NCBI RefSeq assembly: GCF_963678635.1
Contig: NW_026970821.1
Coordinates: 1 to 47,682, forward strand
DNA: 47,682 bases
Origin: Symsagittifera roscoffensis
Lineage: Eukaryota > Xenacoelomorpha > Acoela > Convolutidae
Direction of reading: 5' to 3'
Part shown: in pieces, positions 1-12,122 of the stretch
Numbering within the stretch: the first letter of the stretch is position 1
Layout: each line of letters begins with the position of its first letter
Notes under the pieces: model-generated
What the model saw: the letters and a program-made list of their open reading frames with translations, nothing else
Databases searched by the model: none
What the model was told of the DNA's origin: nothing
Translations under genes and position numbers: made by a program

Positions 1-50
1 CAAACTCGCTCGAAACATAGGCGAATTTGAGGTATCCGCAACTGTATTTG

Positions 51-208
51 CGGAATCCAGAACAGTTTGTGGGATCCACAAATAAATGATAAAACACTTG
101 TATCATTAAATTGAGCTGTTGCGGAATCCGCATCTAAAACTGGAAGCCACAAATTGTAAGTGGAATCCGCAAATTGTTAGCGGAATCCGCATTTTGTTTG
201 CGGATTCC
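51..208. repeat. run of dyad motifs at about 20-bp spacing
   Basis: GGAATCC-type cores start at 51, 71, 122, 141, 161, 181 and 201, so neighbours are 19-20 bases apart with one gap. Several are hyphenated dyads, such as TTTGTGGGATCCACAAA at 66-82 and GCGGAATCCGC at 180-190. Equivalent runs exist at the start of every unit. Their function is not known. Confidence 0.85.
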
Positions 209-310
209 CTTTACATATATTTATATGTGTAGTAGCCCTTAAAATTATATCTTTTTAAATACATGAGTTGATTTCACTAGAAAAAAAATTACTAGATTAG
301 ATCAGTGTTT

Positions 311-780
311 GGGATTAATGTAATCCCAGTTACTGACCAGTAATTGGGATCGATGAAATACAAATACTGAACTAATTCAACGATTTGCTATGCGTTGGGT
401 TTCTAATCATTCTCAACCTAATGACTCCAAATAATGGATATATTCCATATTTATTCCACATTATTCCAGTTTTTGGGATTTCTTCAATCCCAAATTCTGA
501 CCAGTTTTTGGGATCGATGGAAGCCAAATATTGACCTAATTTGGCGATATCCTGTGTTTCCATACACTCTCAACCCAATGACTACAATTACTGCATTTAT
601 TCGGCGTTATGCTTCCAAAATCAGTTTTTGGGATTAATGCAATCTCAAATACTAACCTAGTTTGTCGATTTGCTGTGTGTTCCATACACTCTCAACTCAA
701 TGACTCCAAATATTGAAATTGTTCCGTGTTGTGTTTCCAAAAAACTAAAAGATGACATCCACCGATTTAGGTAATCAATG
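311..780. repeat. three sub-repeats of about 155-164 bp
   Basis: Three related blocks begin with GGGATT at 311, 475 and 630. Each runs through a TGACC or TAACC motif, a 'cgatttgctrtg' or 'cgatatcctgtg' stretch, 'ctctcaaccyaatgac' and a 'ttattcca'-like tail. They contain a second dyad family: GGGATTAATGTAATCCC at 311-327, and TTGGGATT..AATCCCAA at 473-493. Long units 2 and 5 keep all three; short units 3 and 4 keep only the last. Confidence 0.8.
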
Positions 781-904
781 TTTCAAGACTTGTTCGTGGA
801 TTCCGCTGACAATGGTTAAGTCTTTGCTTTTAAATTCCGCGTTGCTAGAGATAAAAATTCCAGCTTTTAATTGTTCATATACAATTTCAGTATTGAACAA
901 AATT

Positions 905-990
905 CGGAATCCACTTACAGTTTGAGGAATCCACTTACATTTGCGGATTCCGCTTACACTTTGCGGATTCCATTTACAGTTGCGGAATCC
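905..990. repeat. second dyad run, five sites 19-20 bp apart
   Basis: Cores start at 905, 925, 944, 964 and 983 and alternate between GGAATCC and GGATTCC. The spacers resemble CACTTACAGTTTG. The same block recurs in each unit, for example from 2888, 4607, 6327 and 8327. Confidence 0.85.
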
Positions 991-2012
991 AGATCAACTA
1001 GCTATATTTGCTTGTTGCGGAATCCGCAAAAAAACAAATGTGCCGACAAAATTTTCGTTACAGGTATATGTATGCGGAATTCACTGAAATTTTGTTTGTG
1101 GAATCCACTTACGTTTTGGAACATAATTTAAAACTTGTCTCTGGAATCCAGGAACATATAGACACAAAATTGTGCTCCTATCCAGTGCAGAGTTTGGCCT
1201 CGTAATGATAACAAATCATAAATGTGTCATAGTTTTCTTTGAGTCATATTTTTCATATATATTTTTGGATATCAATCGCGACAAAAAAAAATAAAGTTCT
1301 CATTTTTTTCCAATTATTTTTAAATTTTATATCGCAAGGTACCTGGATTTTTTTCATAAAATTCTAGAAGACTACCGTATGAGCCATTTCCCCTGAAAAT
1401 TCGTAGGTTTTTCCGGGAAAAATGTATCTCTTTGGTATTTTTTCCTAATGTCTCCCAAAAATTACTTGCTGCTCATTTTTAAAAATATGGCTTTCACTTT
1501 TGATTAATAATCAATTTTGTTTAATCGACTTCCAGCAGAAACTTTCTCATTGCCATATCGCATGGGTTGATTTTTTTTATTGCATATCTATACTTTTAGA
1601 AACTCGTGTTTTTTATAACAAAAAAATCTGTCATTTCATACATTTAATCAACAGAAAATTTAAAAAAAAAAACCTTTTAGAACATAAAAAAGCCTTTAAA
1701 CGTTTCAAGATAACCGCCAGCGGCAAGTTTATTTAGCTAAATTAAATCACAGTTTTTGGAAGCGCAAGTATACTAACAAGAAATGACAAAAAAGTTAGTT
1801 GCAACCGTCTGTAGTTTTTTTTATCAGAAATTCCTCATACAATCATTACGAGGCCAAACTGTGCATTCTCTGCATTGTAAGCGGAATCCGCAACAGGCCA
1901 AAATCAGTTTTGTTGCGGAATCCGCAACAATTTAACTTTTCTTTTATCTTATTTGCTGTTTTCGATTCCACAAACAAATACCTAAATCATTTTACCGCTC
2001 AAACTCGCATTT

Positions 2013-4011
2013 GAGGTATCCGCAACTGTATTTGCGGAATCCAGAACAGTTTGTGGGATCCACAAACAAATGATAAAACACTTGTATCATTAAATTGAGC
2101 TGTTGCGGAATCCGCAACTAAAACTGGAAGCCACAAATTGTAAGTGGAATCCGCAAATTGTTTGCGGAATCCGCATTTTGTTTGCGGATTCCCTTTACAT
2201 ATATTTATATGTGTAGTAGCCCTTAGAATTATTTCTTTTTAAATACATGAGTTGATTTCACTAGAAAAAAACTTACTAGATTAGATCAGTGTTTGGGATT
2301 AATGGAATCCCAGTTACTGACCAGTAATTGGGATCGATGAAATACAAATACTGAACTAATTCAACGATTTGCTATGCGTTGGGTTTCTAATCATTCTCAA
2401 CCTAATGACTCCAAATAATGGATATATTCCATATTTATTCCACATTATTCCAGTTTTGGGAATTCTTCAATCCCAAATAATGACCAGTACTTGGGATCGA
2501 TGGAACCCAAATATTGACCTAAGTTGGCGATATCCTGTGTTTCCATACACTCTCAACCCAATGACTACAATTACTGCATTTATTCGGCGTTATGCTTCCA
2601 AAATCAGTTTTTGGGATTGAAGCAATCTCAAATACTAACCTAGTTTGTCGATTTGCTGTGTGTTCCATACACTCTCAACTCAATGACTCCAAATATTGAA
2701 ATTGTTCCGTGTTGTGTTTCCAAAAAACTAAAAGATGACATCCACCGATTTAGGTAATCAATGTTTCAAGACTTGTTCGTGGATTCCGCTGACAATGGTT
2801 AAGTCTTTGCTTTTAAATTCCGCGTTGCTTGAGATAAAAATTCCAGCTTTTAATTGTTCATATACATTTTCAGTATTGAACAAAATTCGGAATCCACTTA
2901 CAGTTTGAGGAATCCACTTACATTTGCGGATTCCGCTTACACTTTGCGGATTCCATTTACAGTTGCGGAATCCAGATCAACAAGCTATATTTGCTTGTTG
3001 CCGAATCCGCAAAAAAACAAATGTGCCGACAAAATTTTTGTTACAGGTTTATGTATGCGGAATTCACTGAAATTTTGTTTGTGGAATCCACTTACATTTT
3101 GGAACATATTTTAAAACTTGTCTCTGGAATCCAGGAACATATAGACACAAAATTGGGATCCTATCCAGTGCAGAGTTTGGCCTCGTAATGATAACAAATC
3201 ATAAATGTGTCACAGTTGTCTTTGACCCATAGTTTTCATATGTATTTTTGGATATCAATCGCGACAAAAATAAATAAAGTTCTCATTTTTTTCCAATTAT
3301 TTTTAAATTTTATATCGCAAGGTACCTGGATTTTTTTTCATAAAATTCTAGAACACTACCGTATGAGCCATTTCCCCTGAAAATTCGTAGGTTTTTCCGG
3401 GAAAAAAGTATCTCTTTGGTATTTTTTCCTAATGTCTCCCAAAAATTACTTGCTGCTCATTTTTAAAAATATGGCTTTCACTTTTGATTATTATTCAATT
3501 TTGTTTAATCGATTTCCAGCAGAAACTTTCTCATTGCCATATCGCATGGGTTGATTTTTTTATTGCATATCTATACTTTTAGAAACTCGTGTTTTTTATA
3601 ACAAAAAAATCTGTCATTTCATACATTTAATCAACAGAAAATTTGAAAAAAAATTCTTTTAGAACATAAAAAAAAGCCTTTAAACGTTTCAAGATAACCG
3701 CCAGCGGCAAGTTTATTTAGCTAAACTAAATCACAGTTTTTTGGAAGCGCAAGTATACTAACAAGAAATGACTAAAAAGTTAGTTGCAACCGTCTGTAGT
3801 TTTTTTATCAGAAATTCCTCATACAATCATTACGAGGCCAAACTGTGCATTCTCTGCATTGTAAGCGGAATCCGCAACAGGCCAAAATCAGTTTTGTTGC
3901 GGAATCCGCAACATTGTAACTTTTCTTTGATCTTATTTGCTGTTTTCGATTCCACAAACAAATACCTAAATCATTTTAGCGCTCAAACTCGCTCGAAACA
4001 TAGGCGAATTT
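2013..4011. repeat. satellite unit 2 (long form)
   Basis: Long form with all three sub-repeats (the first starts near 2295). It differs from unit 1 by scattered substitutions and small homopolymer changes only, for example in the AT-rich block at 3200-3300. Confidence 0.9.
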
Positions 4012-5731
4012 GAGGTATCCGCAACTGTATTTGCGGAATCCAGAACAGTTTGTGGGATCCACAAACAAATGATAAAACACTTGTATCATTAAATTGAGCT
4101 GTTGCGGAATCCGCAACTAAAACTGGAAGCCACAAATTGTAAGTGGAATCCGCAAATTGTTAGCGGAATACGCATTTTGTTTGCGGATTCCCTTTACATA
4201 TATTTATATGTGTAGTAGCCCATAAAATTATATCTTTTTAAATACATGAGTTGATTTCACTAGAAAAAAAATACTGCATTTCAATACAATTACTGCATTT
4301 ATTCGGCGTTATGCTTCCAAAATCAGTTTTTGGGATTGATGCAATCTCAAATACTAACCTAATTTGTCGATTTGCTGTGTGTTCCATACACTCTCAACTC
4401 AATGACTCCAAATATTGAAAATGTTCCGTGTTGTGTTTCCAAAAAACTAAAAGATGACATCCACCGATTTAGGTAATCAATGTTTCAAGACTTGTTCGTG
4501 GATTCCGCTGACAATGGTTAAGTCTTTGCTTTTAAATTCCGCGTATCTAGAGATAAAAATTCCAGCTTTTAATTGTTCATATACAATTTCAGTATTGAAC
4601 AAAATTCGGAATCCACTTACAGTTTGAGGAATCCACTTACATTTGCGGATTCCGCTTACACTTTGCGGATTCCATTTACAGTTGCGGAATCCAGATCAAC
4701 TAGCTATATTTGCTAGTTGCCGAATCCGCAGCAAAACAAATGTGCCGACAAAATTTTCGTTACAGGTATATGTATGCGGAATTCACTGAAATTTTGTTTG
4801 TGGAATCCACTTACGTTTTGGAACATAGTTTAAAACTTGTCTCTGGAAACCAGGAACATATAGACACAAAATTGTGCTCCTATCCAGTGCAGAGTTTGGC
4901 CTCGTAATGATAACAAATCATAAATGTGTCATAGTTTTTTTTGACCCATAGTTTTCATATGTAATTTTGGATATCAATCGCGACAAAAAAAAATAAAGTT
5001 CTCAATTTTTTCGTATTTTTTTTAAAATTTTATATCGCAAGGTACCTGGACTTTTTTTCATAAAATTCTAGAACACTACCGTATGAGTCATTTCCCCTAA
5101 AAATTCGTAGGTTTTTCCGGGAAAAATGTATCTCTTTGGTATTTTTTCCTAATGTCTCCCAAAAATTACTTGCTGCTCATTTTTAAAAATATGGCTTTCA
5201 CTTTTGATTATTAATAAATTTTGTTTAATCGATTTCCAGCAGAAACTTTCTCATTGCCATATCGCATGGGTTGATTTTTTTATTGCATATCTATACTTTT
5301 AGAAACTCGTGTTTTTTATAACAAAAAAATCTGTCATTTCATACATTTAATCAACAGAAAATTTGAAAAAAAATTCTTTTAGAACATAAAAAAAAGCCTT
5401 TAAACGTTTCAAGATAACCGCCAGCGGCAAGTTTATTTAGCTAAACTAAATCACAGTTTTTTGGAAGCGCAAGTATACTAACAAGAAATGACTAAAAAGT
5501 TAGTTGCAACCGTCTGTAGTTTTTTTATCAGAAATTCCTCATACAATCATTACGAGGCCAAACTGTGCATTCTCTGCATTGTAAGCGGAATCCGCAACAG
5601 GCCAAAATCAGTTTTGTTGCGGAATCCGCAACATTGTAACTTTTCTTTGATCTTATTTGCTGTTTTCGATTCCACAAACAAATACCTAAATCATTTTAGC
5701 GCTCAAACTCGCTCGAAACATAGGCGAATTT
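4012..5731. repeat. satellite unit 3 (short form)
   Basis: 1720-base short form. About 280 bases covering the first two sub-repeats are missing. At the junction (about 4270-4300) 'tactgcattt' appears twice. It is almost identical to unit 4. Confidence 0.9.
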
Positions 5732-7451
5732 GAGGTATCCGCAACTGTATTTGCGGAATCCAGAACAGTTTGTGGGATCCACAAACAAATGATAAAACAC
5801 TTGTATCATTAAATTGAGCTGTTGCGGAATCCGCAACTAAAACTGGAAGCCACAAATTGTAAGTGGAATCCGCAAATTGTTAGCGGAATACGCATTTTGT
5901 TTGCGGATTCCCTTTACATATATTTATATGTGTAGTAGCCCATAAAATTATATCTTTTTAAATACATGAGTTGATTTCACTAGAAAAAAATTACTGCATT
6001 TCAATACAATTACTGCATTTATTCGCCGTTATGCTTCCAAAATCAGTTTTTGGGATTGATGCAATCTCAAATACTAACCTAATTTGTCGATTTGCTGTGT
6101 GTTCCATACACTCTCAACTCAATGACTCCAAATATTGAAATTGTTTCGTGTTGTGTTTCCAAAAAACTAAAAGATGACATCCACCGATTTAGGTAATCAA
6201 TGTTTCAAGACTTGTTCGTGGATTCCGCTGACAATGGTTAAGTCTTTGCTTTTAAATTCCGCGTATCTAGAGATAAAAATTCCAGCTTTTAATTGTTCAT
6301 ATACAATTTCAGTATTGAACAAAATTCGGAATCCACTTACAGTTTGAGGAATCCACTTACATTTGCGGATTCCGCTTACACTTTGCGGATTCCATTTACA
6401 GTTGCGGAATCCAGATCAACTAGCTATATTTGCTAGTTGCCGAATCCGCAACAAAACAAATGTGCCGACAAAATTTTCGTTACAGGTATATGTATGCGGA
6501 ATTCACTGAAATTTTGTTTGTGGAATCCACTTACGTTTTGGAACATAGTTTAAAACTTGTCTCTGGAAACCAGGAACATATAGACACAAAATTGTGCTCC
6601 TATCCAGTGCAGAGTTTTGCCTCGTAATGATAACAAATCATAAATGTGTCATAGTTTTTTTTGACCCATAGTTTTCATATGTAATTTTGGATATCAATCG
6701 CGACAAAAAAAAATAAAGTTCTCAATTTTTTCGTATTTTTTTTTAAATTTTATATCGCAAGGTACCTGGACTTTTTTTCATAAAATTCTAGAACACTACC
6801 GTATGAGTCATTTCCCCTAAAAATTCGTAGGTTTTTCCGGGAAAAATGTATCTCTTTGGTATTTTTTCCTAATGTCTCCCAAAAATTACTTGCTGCTCAT
6901 TTTTAAAAATATGGCTTTCACTTTTGATTATTAATAAATTTTGTTTAATCGATTTCCAGCAGAAACTTTCTCATTGCCATATCGCATGGGTTGATTTTTT
7001 TTATTGCATATCTATACTTTTAGAAACTCGTGTTTTTTATAACAAAAAAATCTGTCATTTCATACATTTAATCAACCGAAAATTTGAAAAAAAAACCTTT
7101 TAGAACATAAAAAAGCCTTTAAACGTTTCAAGATAACCGTCAGCGGCAAGTTTATTTAGCTAAATTAAATCACAGTTTTTTGGAAGCGCAAATATACTAA
7201 CAAGAATTGACTAAAAAGTTAGTTGCAACCGTCTGTAGTTTTTTTTATAAGAAATTCCTCATACAATCATTACGAGGCCAAACTGTGCATTCTCTGCATT
7301 GTAAGCGGAATCCGCAACAGGCCAAAATCAGTTTTGTTGCGGAATCCGCAACATTGTAACTTTTCTTTGATCTTATTTGCTGTTTTCGATTCCACAAACA
7401 AATACCTAAATCATTTTAGCGCTCAAACTCGCTCGAAACATAGGCGAATTT
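5732..7451. repeat. satellite unit 4 (short form)
   Basis: 1720-base short form with the same deletion junction as unit 3 (about 5990-6020) and only a few substitutions between the two. They are therefore a recent duplication or recently homogenised neighbours. Confidence 0.9.
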
Positions 7452-9491
7452 GAGGTATCCGCAACTGTATTTGCGGAATCCAGAACAGTTTGTGGGATCC
7501 ACAAACAAATGATAAAACACTTGTATCATTAAATTGAGCTGTTGCGGAATCCGCATCTAAAACTGGAAGCCACAAATTGTAAGTGGAATCCGCAAATTGT
7601 TAGCGGAATCCGCATTTTGTTTGCGGATTCCCTTTACATATATTTATATGTGTAGTAGCCCTTAAAATTATATCTTTTTAAATACATGAGTTGATTTCAC
7701 TAGAAAAAAATTACTAGATTAGATCACTGTTTGGGATTAATGGAATCCCAGTTACTGACCAGTAATTGGGATCGATGAAATACAAACACTGAACTAGATC
7801 AAAGATTTGCTATGCGTTGGGTTTCTAATCATTCTCAACCTAATGACTCCAAATAATGGATATATTCCATATTTATTCCACAGTATTCCAGTTTTTGGGA
7901 TTTCTTCAATCCCAAGTACTGACCAGTATTTGGGATCGATGGAACCCAAATATTGACCTAATTTGGCGATATCCTGTGTTTCCATACACTCTCAACCCAA
8001 TGACTACAATTACTGCATTTATTCGGCGTTATGCTTCCAAAATCAGTTTTTGGGATTGATGCAATCTCAAATACTGACCTAATTTGTCGATTTGCTGTGT
8101 GTTCCATACACTCTCAACTCAATGACTCCAAATATTGAAATTGTTCCGTGTTGTGTTTCCCAAAAACTAAAAGATGACATCCACCGATTTAGGTAATCAA
8201 TGTTTCAAGACTTGTTCGTGGATTCCGCTGACAATGGTTAAGTCTTTGCTTTTAAATTCCGCGTTGCTAGAGACAAAAATTCCAGCTTTTAATTGTTCAT
8301 ATACAAATTCAGTATTGAACAAAATTCGGAATCCACTTACAGTTTGAGGAATCCACTTACATTTGCGGATTCCGCTTACATTTTGCGGATTCCATTTACC
8401 GTTGCGGAATCCAGATCAACTAGCTATATTTGCTTGTTGCCGAATCCGCAAAAAAACAAATGTGCCGACAAAAATTACGTTACAGGTATATGTATGCGGA
8501 ATCCACTGAAATTTTGTTTGTGGAATCCACTTACATTTTGGAATTGATTTTAAAACTTGTCTCTGGAATCCAGGAACATATAGACACAAAATTGTGCTCC
8601 TATCCAGGGCAGAGTTTGGCCTCGTAATGATAACAAATCATAAATGTGTCATAGTTTTCTTTGACCCATATTTTTCATATATATTTTTGGATATCAATCG
8701 CGACAAAAAAAATAAAGTTCTCTTTTTTTTCCAATTTTTTTTAAATTTTATATCGCAAGGTACCTGGACTTTTTTTCATAAAATTCTACAACACTACCAT
8801 ATGAGCCATTTCCCCTGAAAATTTGTAGGTTTTTCCGGGAAAAATGTATCTCTTTGGTATTTTTTCCTAATGTCTCCCAAAAATTACTTGCTGCTCATTT
8901 TTAAAAAATTGGCTTTCACTTTTGATTAATAATCAATTTTGTTTAATCGATTTCCAGCAGAAACTTTCTCATTGCCATATCGCATGGGTTGATTTTTTTT
9001 ATTGCATATCTATACTTTTAGAAACTCGATTTCCAGCAGAAACTTTCTCATTGCCATATCGCATGGGTTGATTTTTTTTATTGCATATCTATACTTTTAG
9101 AAAAAATCTGTCATTTCATACATTTAATCAACAGAAAATTTGAAAAAAAAACTTTTTAGAACATAAAAAAGCCTCTAGACGTTTCAAGATAACCGCCAGC
9201 GGCAAGTTTATTTAGCTAAATTAAATCACAGTTTTTTGGAAGCGCAAGTATACTAACAAAGAAATGACTAACAAGTTAGTTGCAACCGTCTGTAGTTTTT
9301 TTATCAGAAATTCCTCATACAATCATTACGAGGCCAAACTGTGCATTCTGTGCATTGTAAGCGAATTCCGCAACAGGCCAAAATCAGTTTTGTTGCGGAA
9401 TCCGCAACATTGCAACTTTTCCTTGATCTTCTTTGCTGTTTTGGATTTCACAAACAAATACCTAAATCATTTACCGCTCAAAATCGCTCGA
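7452..9491. repeat. satellite unit 5 (long form with internal duplication)
   Basis: Long form with all three sub-repeats (the first begins near 7731). It carries an extra 79-base tandem duplication at 8948-9102 and lacks about 20 bases directly after it that other units have. Confidence 0.9.
8948..9102. repeat. 79-bp tandem duplication inside unit 5
   Basis: The segment from 'cgatttccagcag' to 'ttttagaaact' occurs at 8948-9026 and again at 9027-9102. Other units have one copy. Confidence 0.9.
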
Positions 9492-9552
9492 TATGCGGAA
9501 TCCAGAACTGTATTTGCGGAATCCAGAACTGTATTTGCCGAATCCAGAACAG
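9492..9552. repeat. three tandem copies of a 21-bp dyad site
   Basis: The site 'tatttgcggaatccagaac' plus a final base or two is present three times (9492, 9511, 9532), where other units have it once. This shows that the 20-21 bp step behaves as a unit of expansion. Confidence 0.85.
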
Positions 9553-11212
9553 ATTGTGGAATCCACAAACAAATGATAAAACACTTGTATCATTAAATTG
9601 AGCTGTTGCGGAATCCGCAACTAAAATTGGAAGCCACAAATTGTAAGTGGAATCCGCAAATTGTAAGCGGAATCCGCATTTTGTTTGCGGATTCCCTTTA
9701 CATAGATTTATATGTGTAATAGCCCTTAAAATTATATCTTTTTAAATACATGAATTGATTTCTCTAGAAAAAAAATTACTAGATTAGATCAGTGTTTGGG
9801 ATTATTGGAATCCCATTTACTGACCAGTAATTGGGATCGATGAAATCCTAAATACTGAACTATTTCGACGATTTGCTATGCGTTGGGTTACTAATCATTC
9901 TCAACCTAATGACTCCAAATAATGGATATATTCCATATTTATTCCACATTATTCCAGTTTTTGGGATTTCATCAATCCCAAATTCTGACCAGTTTTTGGG
10001 ATCGATGGAAGCCAAATATTGACCTAATTTGGCGATATCCTGTGTTTCCATACACTCTCAACTCAATGAATCCAAATATTGAAATTGTTCGGTGTTGTGT
10101 TTCCAAAAAACTAAAAGATGACATCCACCGATTTAGGTAATCAATGTTTCAAGACTTGTTTGTGGGTTCCGCTGACAAAGGTTAAGTCTTTGCTTTTAAA
10201 TTCCTTGTTGCTAGAGATAAGCATTCCAGCTCAGCTTTTAATTGTTCATATACAAATTCAGTATTGAACAAATTTCGGAATCCACTTACAGTTTGCGGAA
10301 TCCACCTACATTTGAGGATTCCGCTTATATTTCGCGGAATCCATTTACAGTTGCGGAATCCAGATCAACTAGCTATATTTGCTTGTTGCGGAATCCGCAA
10401 GAAAACAAATGTGCCGACAAAAATTACGTTACAGGTATATGTATGCGGAATCCACTGAAATTTTGTTTGAGGAGTCCACTTACATTTTGGAATTGATTTT
10501 AAAACTTGTCTCTGGAATCCAGGAACATATAGACACAAAATTGTGCTCCTATCCAGTGCAGAGTTTGGCCTCGTAATGATAACAAATCATAAATGTGTCA
10601 TAGTTTTCTTTGACCCATAGTTTTCATATATATTTTTGGATATCAATCGCGACAAAAAAAATAAAGTTCTCATTTTTTTTTCAAATTGTTTTTATTTTTT
10701 TATATCGCAAGGTACGTGGAATTTTTTTTTCATTAGACTCGACAACACTACCAAGTGAGCCATTTCCCCTCGAAAATTTGTAGGTTTTGCCGTGAAAATT
10801 TATCTCTTTGGTGTTTTTTCTTAAGCTCTCTCAAAAATTACTTGCTGCCCATTTTTAAAAAACATGGCTTTTACTTTTGATTAGTAATCAATTTTGTTTA
10901 ATCGATTTCCAGCAGAAACTTTCTCATTGTCATATCGCATGGGTTGATTTTTCTATTGCATATCTAATTTTTAGATACTCGGGTTTTTTATAACAAAAAA
11001 ATCAGTCATTTCATACATTTAATCAACAGAAAATTTGAAAAAAAAACCCATTAGAACAAAAAAAGCCCCTAGATGTTTCAAGATAATCGCCAGTGGGAAA
11101 TTTAACTTGCTAATTTAAATCACAATTTTATGGAAGCGCAAGTATACTTACAAGAAATGACTAAAAAGTTAGTTGCAACCGTCTGTGGTTTTTTTTATCA
11201 GAACTCCTCATA
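9492..11212. repeat. satellite unit 6 (diverged terminal unit)
   Basis: The last recognisable full unit, more diverged than units 1-5. Its first dyad site is tandemly triplicated (9492-9552), and it has two sub-repeats because the second and third are fused near 10,060. Similarity stops abruptly at about 11,205-11,215, inside the motif 'cctcatacaa', where a still more diverged half unit begins. Confidence 0.85.
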
Positions 11213-11560
11213 CAACAACGAATCTTAAATGTGTCATAATTTTCTATGAACCAGAAATTTCGCGACAATAAAAAATCAACGTTCCCATTTTGTTTAAAAT
11301 TATTTTTAAATTTTAATTCACAATTTACCTAATAAAAATCTTTAAATATTCTACATCACTTTTGTATGAGCCATTTCCTCTGACAGTTTGTAAGTTTTGT
11401 CTAGAAACAATTATCTTTTTGTTATTTTTTCCTAAGATCTACCAAAAGCTTATTGTTGCCCATTTTTAGAATTTGAGCTGTTACTTTTTGATTAGTAATC
11501 ATGTTTGTTTAATTGTATTCCAGCTAAAATTTTGTCATTGTCGTATTTGTTAATTTTCAT
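11213..11560. repeat. old diverged half unit at the array edge
   Basis: Similar in order and wording to the middle of the satellite unit: 'aaatgtgtcata', 'tcgcgacaa', 'tgagccatttcc', 'tttgttattttttcctaa', 'ttgattagtaatca' and a TTCCAGC-like motif. It carries many substitutions and indels and has no dyad runs. It looks like an older remnant left outside the homogenised array. Confidence 0.75.
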
Positions 11561-12122
11561 CACAATTTTTGAATAAATCAGTGAATATTATTTTTTAACG
11601 TGTAGGATTCTAATTTCAAAACTATTTTTCAAAAATGACTGAGACTAGATGTTGTTCTTACAAAAAACGAGGTCATTAAAAGATATTTAATTTGCGTCTT
11701 TTAATTTTTTTTTTCAAATTTTTGGGGTATCAAGAAGCGATCATGGAAACTTTTTTGTATTCGAGCCATTTTAACTTGGAAAGATTCCGTGGCAAAATGC
11801 TTGCAGATACTTGTTAGTTTTTTCATGCGTAAAATGTGCCAAAAAACATTTCGTCAATAATATTTAATGGAAAAACACAACGAACAATTGTTTTGAGGAA
11901 AAAAAGTACCAAGCAAAGAATCATTTTATAACGAGATAAAAACACTATTTTTGATATCATGAAAATCAGAAAAATTTTATTGAATGTATCATAGCTTATC
12001 ATAAGAACACCTTTGAAAAGATTCTAAGAACCATGAGCATTGAGTTAAATAATTTTATTACCAAAGGTGCACTCTTTCATTTGTAGTGAAAAATTTTCCG
12101 TCATGTAGTCTTCGTGATTCAG
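11561..12122. other. AT-rich stretch without recognised genes
   Basis: No ORF of convincing character and no repeat shared with the rest of the window. If the CAP-domain gene downstream was once complete, its earlier exons would be expected here on the + strand, but I cannot identify them. Confidence 0.5.

Larger units (their letters stand above)
1..2012. repeat. satellite unit 1 (long form)
   Basis: This near-complete long unit opens the window. It has three sub-repeats (from 311, 475 and 630), dyad runs at 51-208 and 905-990, a perfect dyad with arms TTGTTGCGG and CCGCAACAA around AAT at 1910-1930, and the dyad CTGGAATCCAG at 1141-1151. Its right junction lacks the 'tcgaaacataggcga' segment present at other unit joins, so this boundary carries a small deletion. 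Confidence 0.9.
1..11212. repeat. higher-order satellite array, six units of about 1.7-2.0 kb
   Basis: Six head-to-tail copies of one long unit. The landmark 'gaggtatccgc' or its equivalent recurs at 29, 2013, 4012, 5732, 7452 and, altered, near 9492. Spacings are 1984, 1999, 1720, 1720 and about 2040 bases. Each unit has the same order: a run of GGAATCC-type dyads, sub-repeats of about 155 bp, a second dyad run, an AT-rich block with no dyads (TCGCGAC, GGTACCTGGA, TTTCCCCTGAAAATTCGTAGG, then GCATGGGTTGATTTTT), and a final dyad pair. The short ORFs seen here recur only because the repeats recur; they have no plausible protein character and are not called as genes. Confidence 0.95.

Noticed and set aside
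871-1205. Repeated ORFs of 65-86 residues in every satellite unit, with motifs such as RNPLTFADSAYTLRIP
   Set aside because: They are translations of the 20-bp dyad run. Two frames of the same strand are open at once, they shift with repeat indels, and they have no protein-like pattern.
1-11212. CRISPR-like array
   Set aside because: The spacing is regular, but the spacers are themselves repeated between units, the motif is degenerate, and the context is a eukaryotic satellite.
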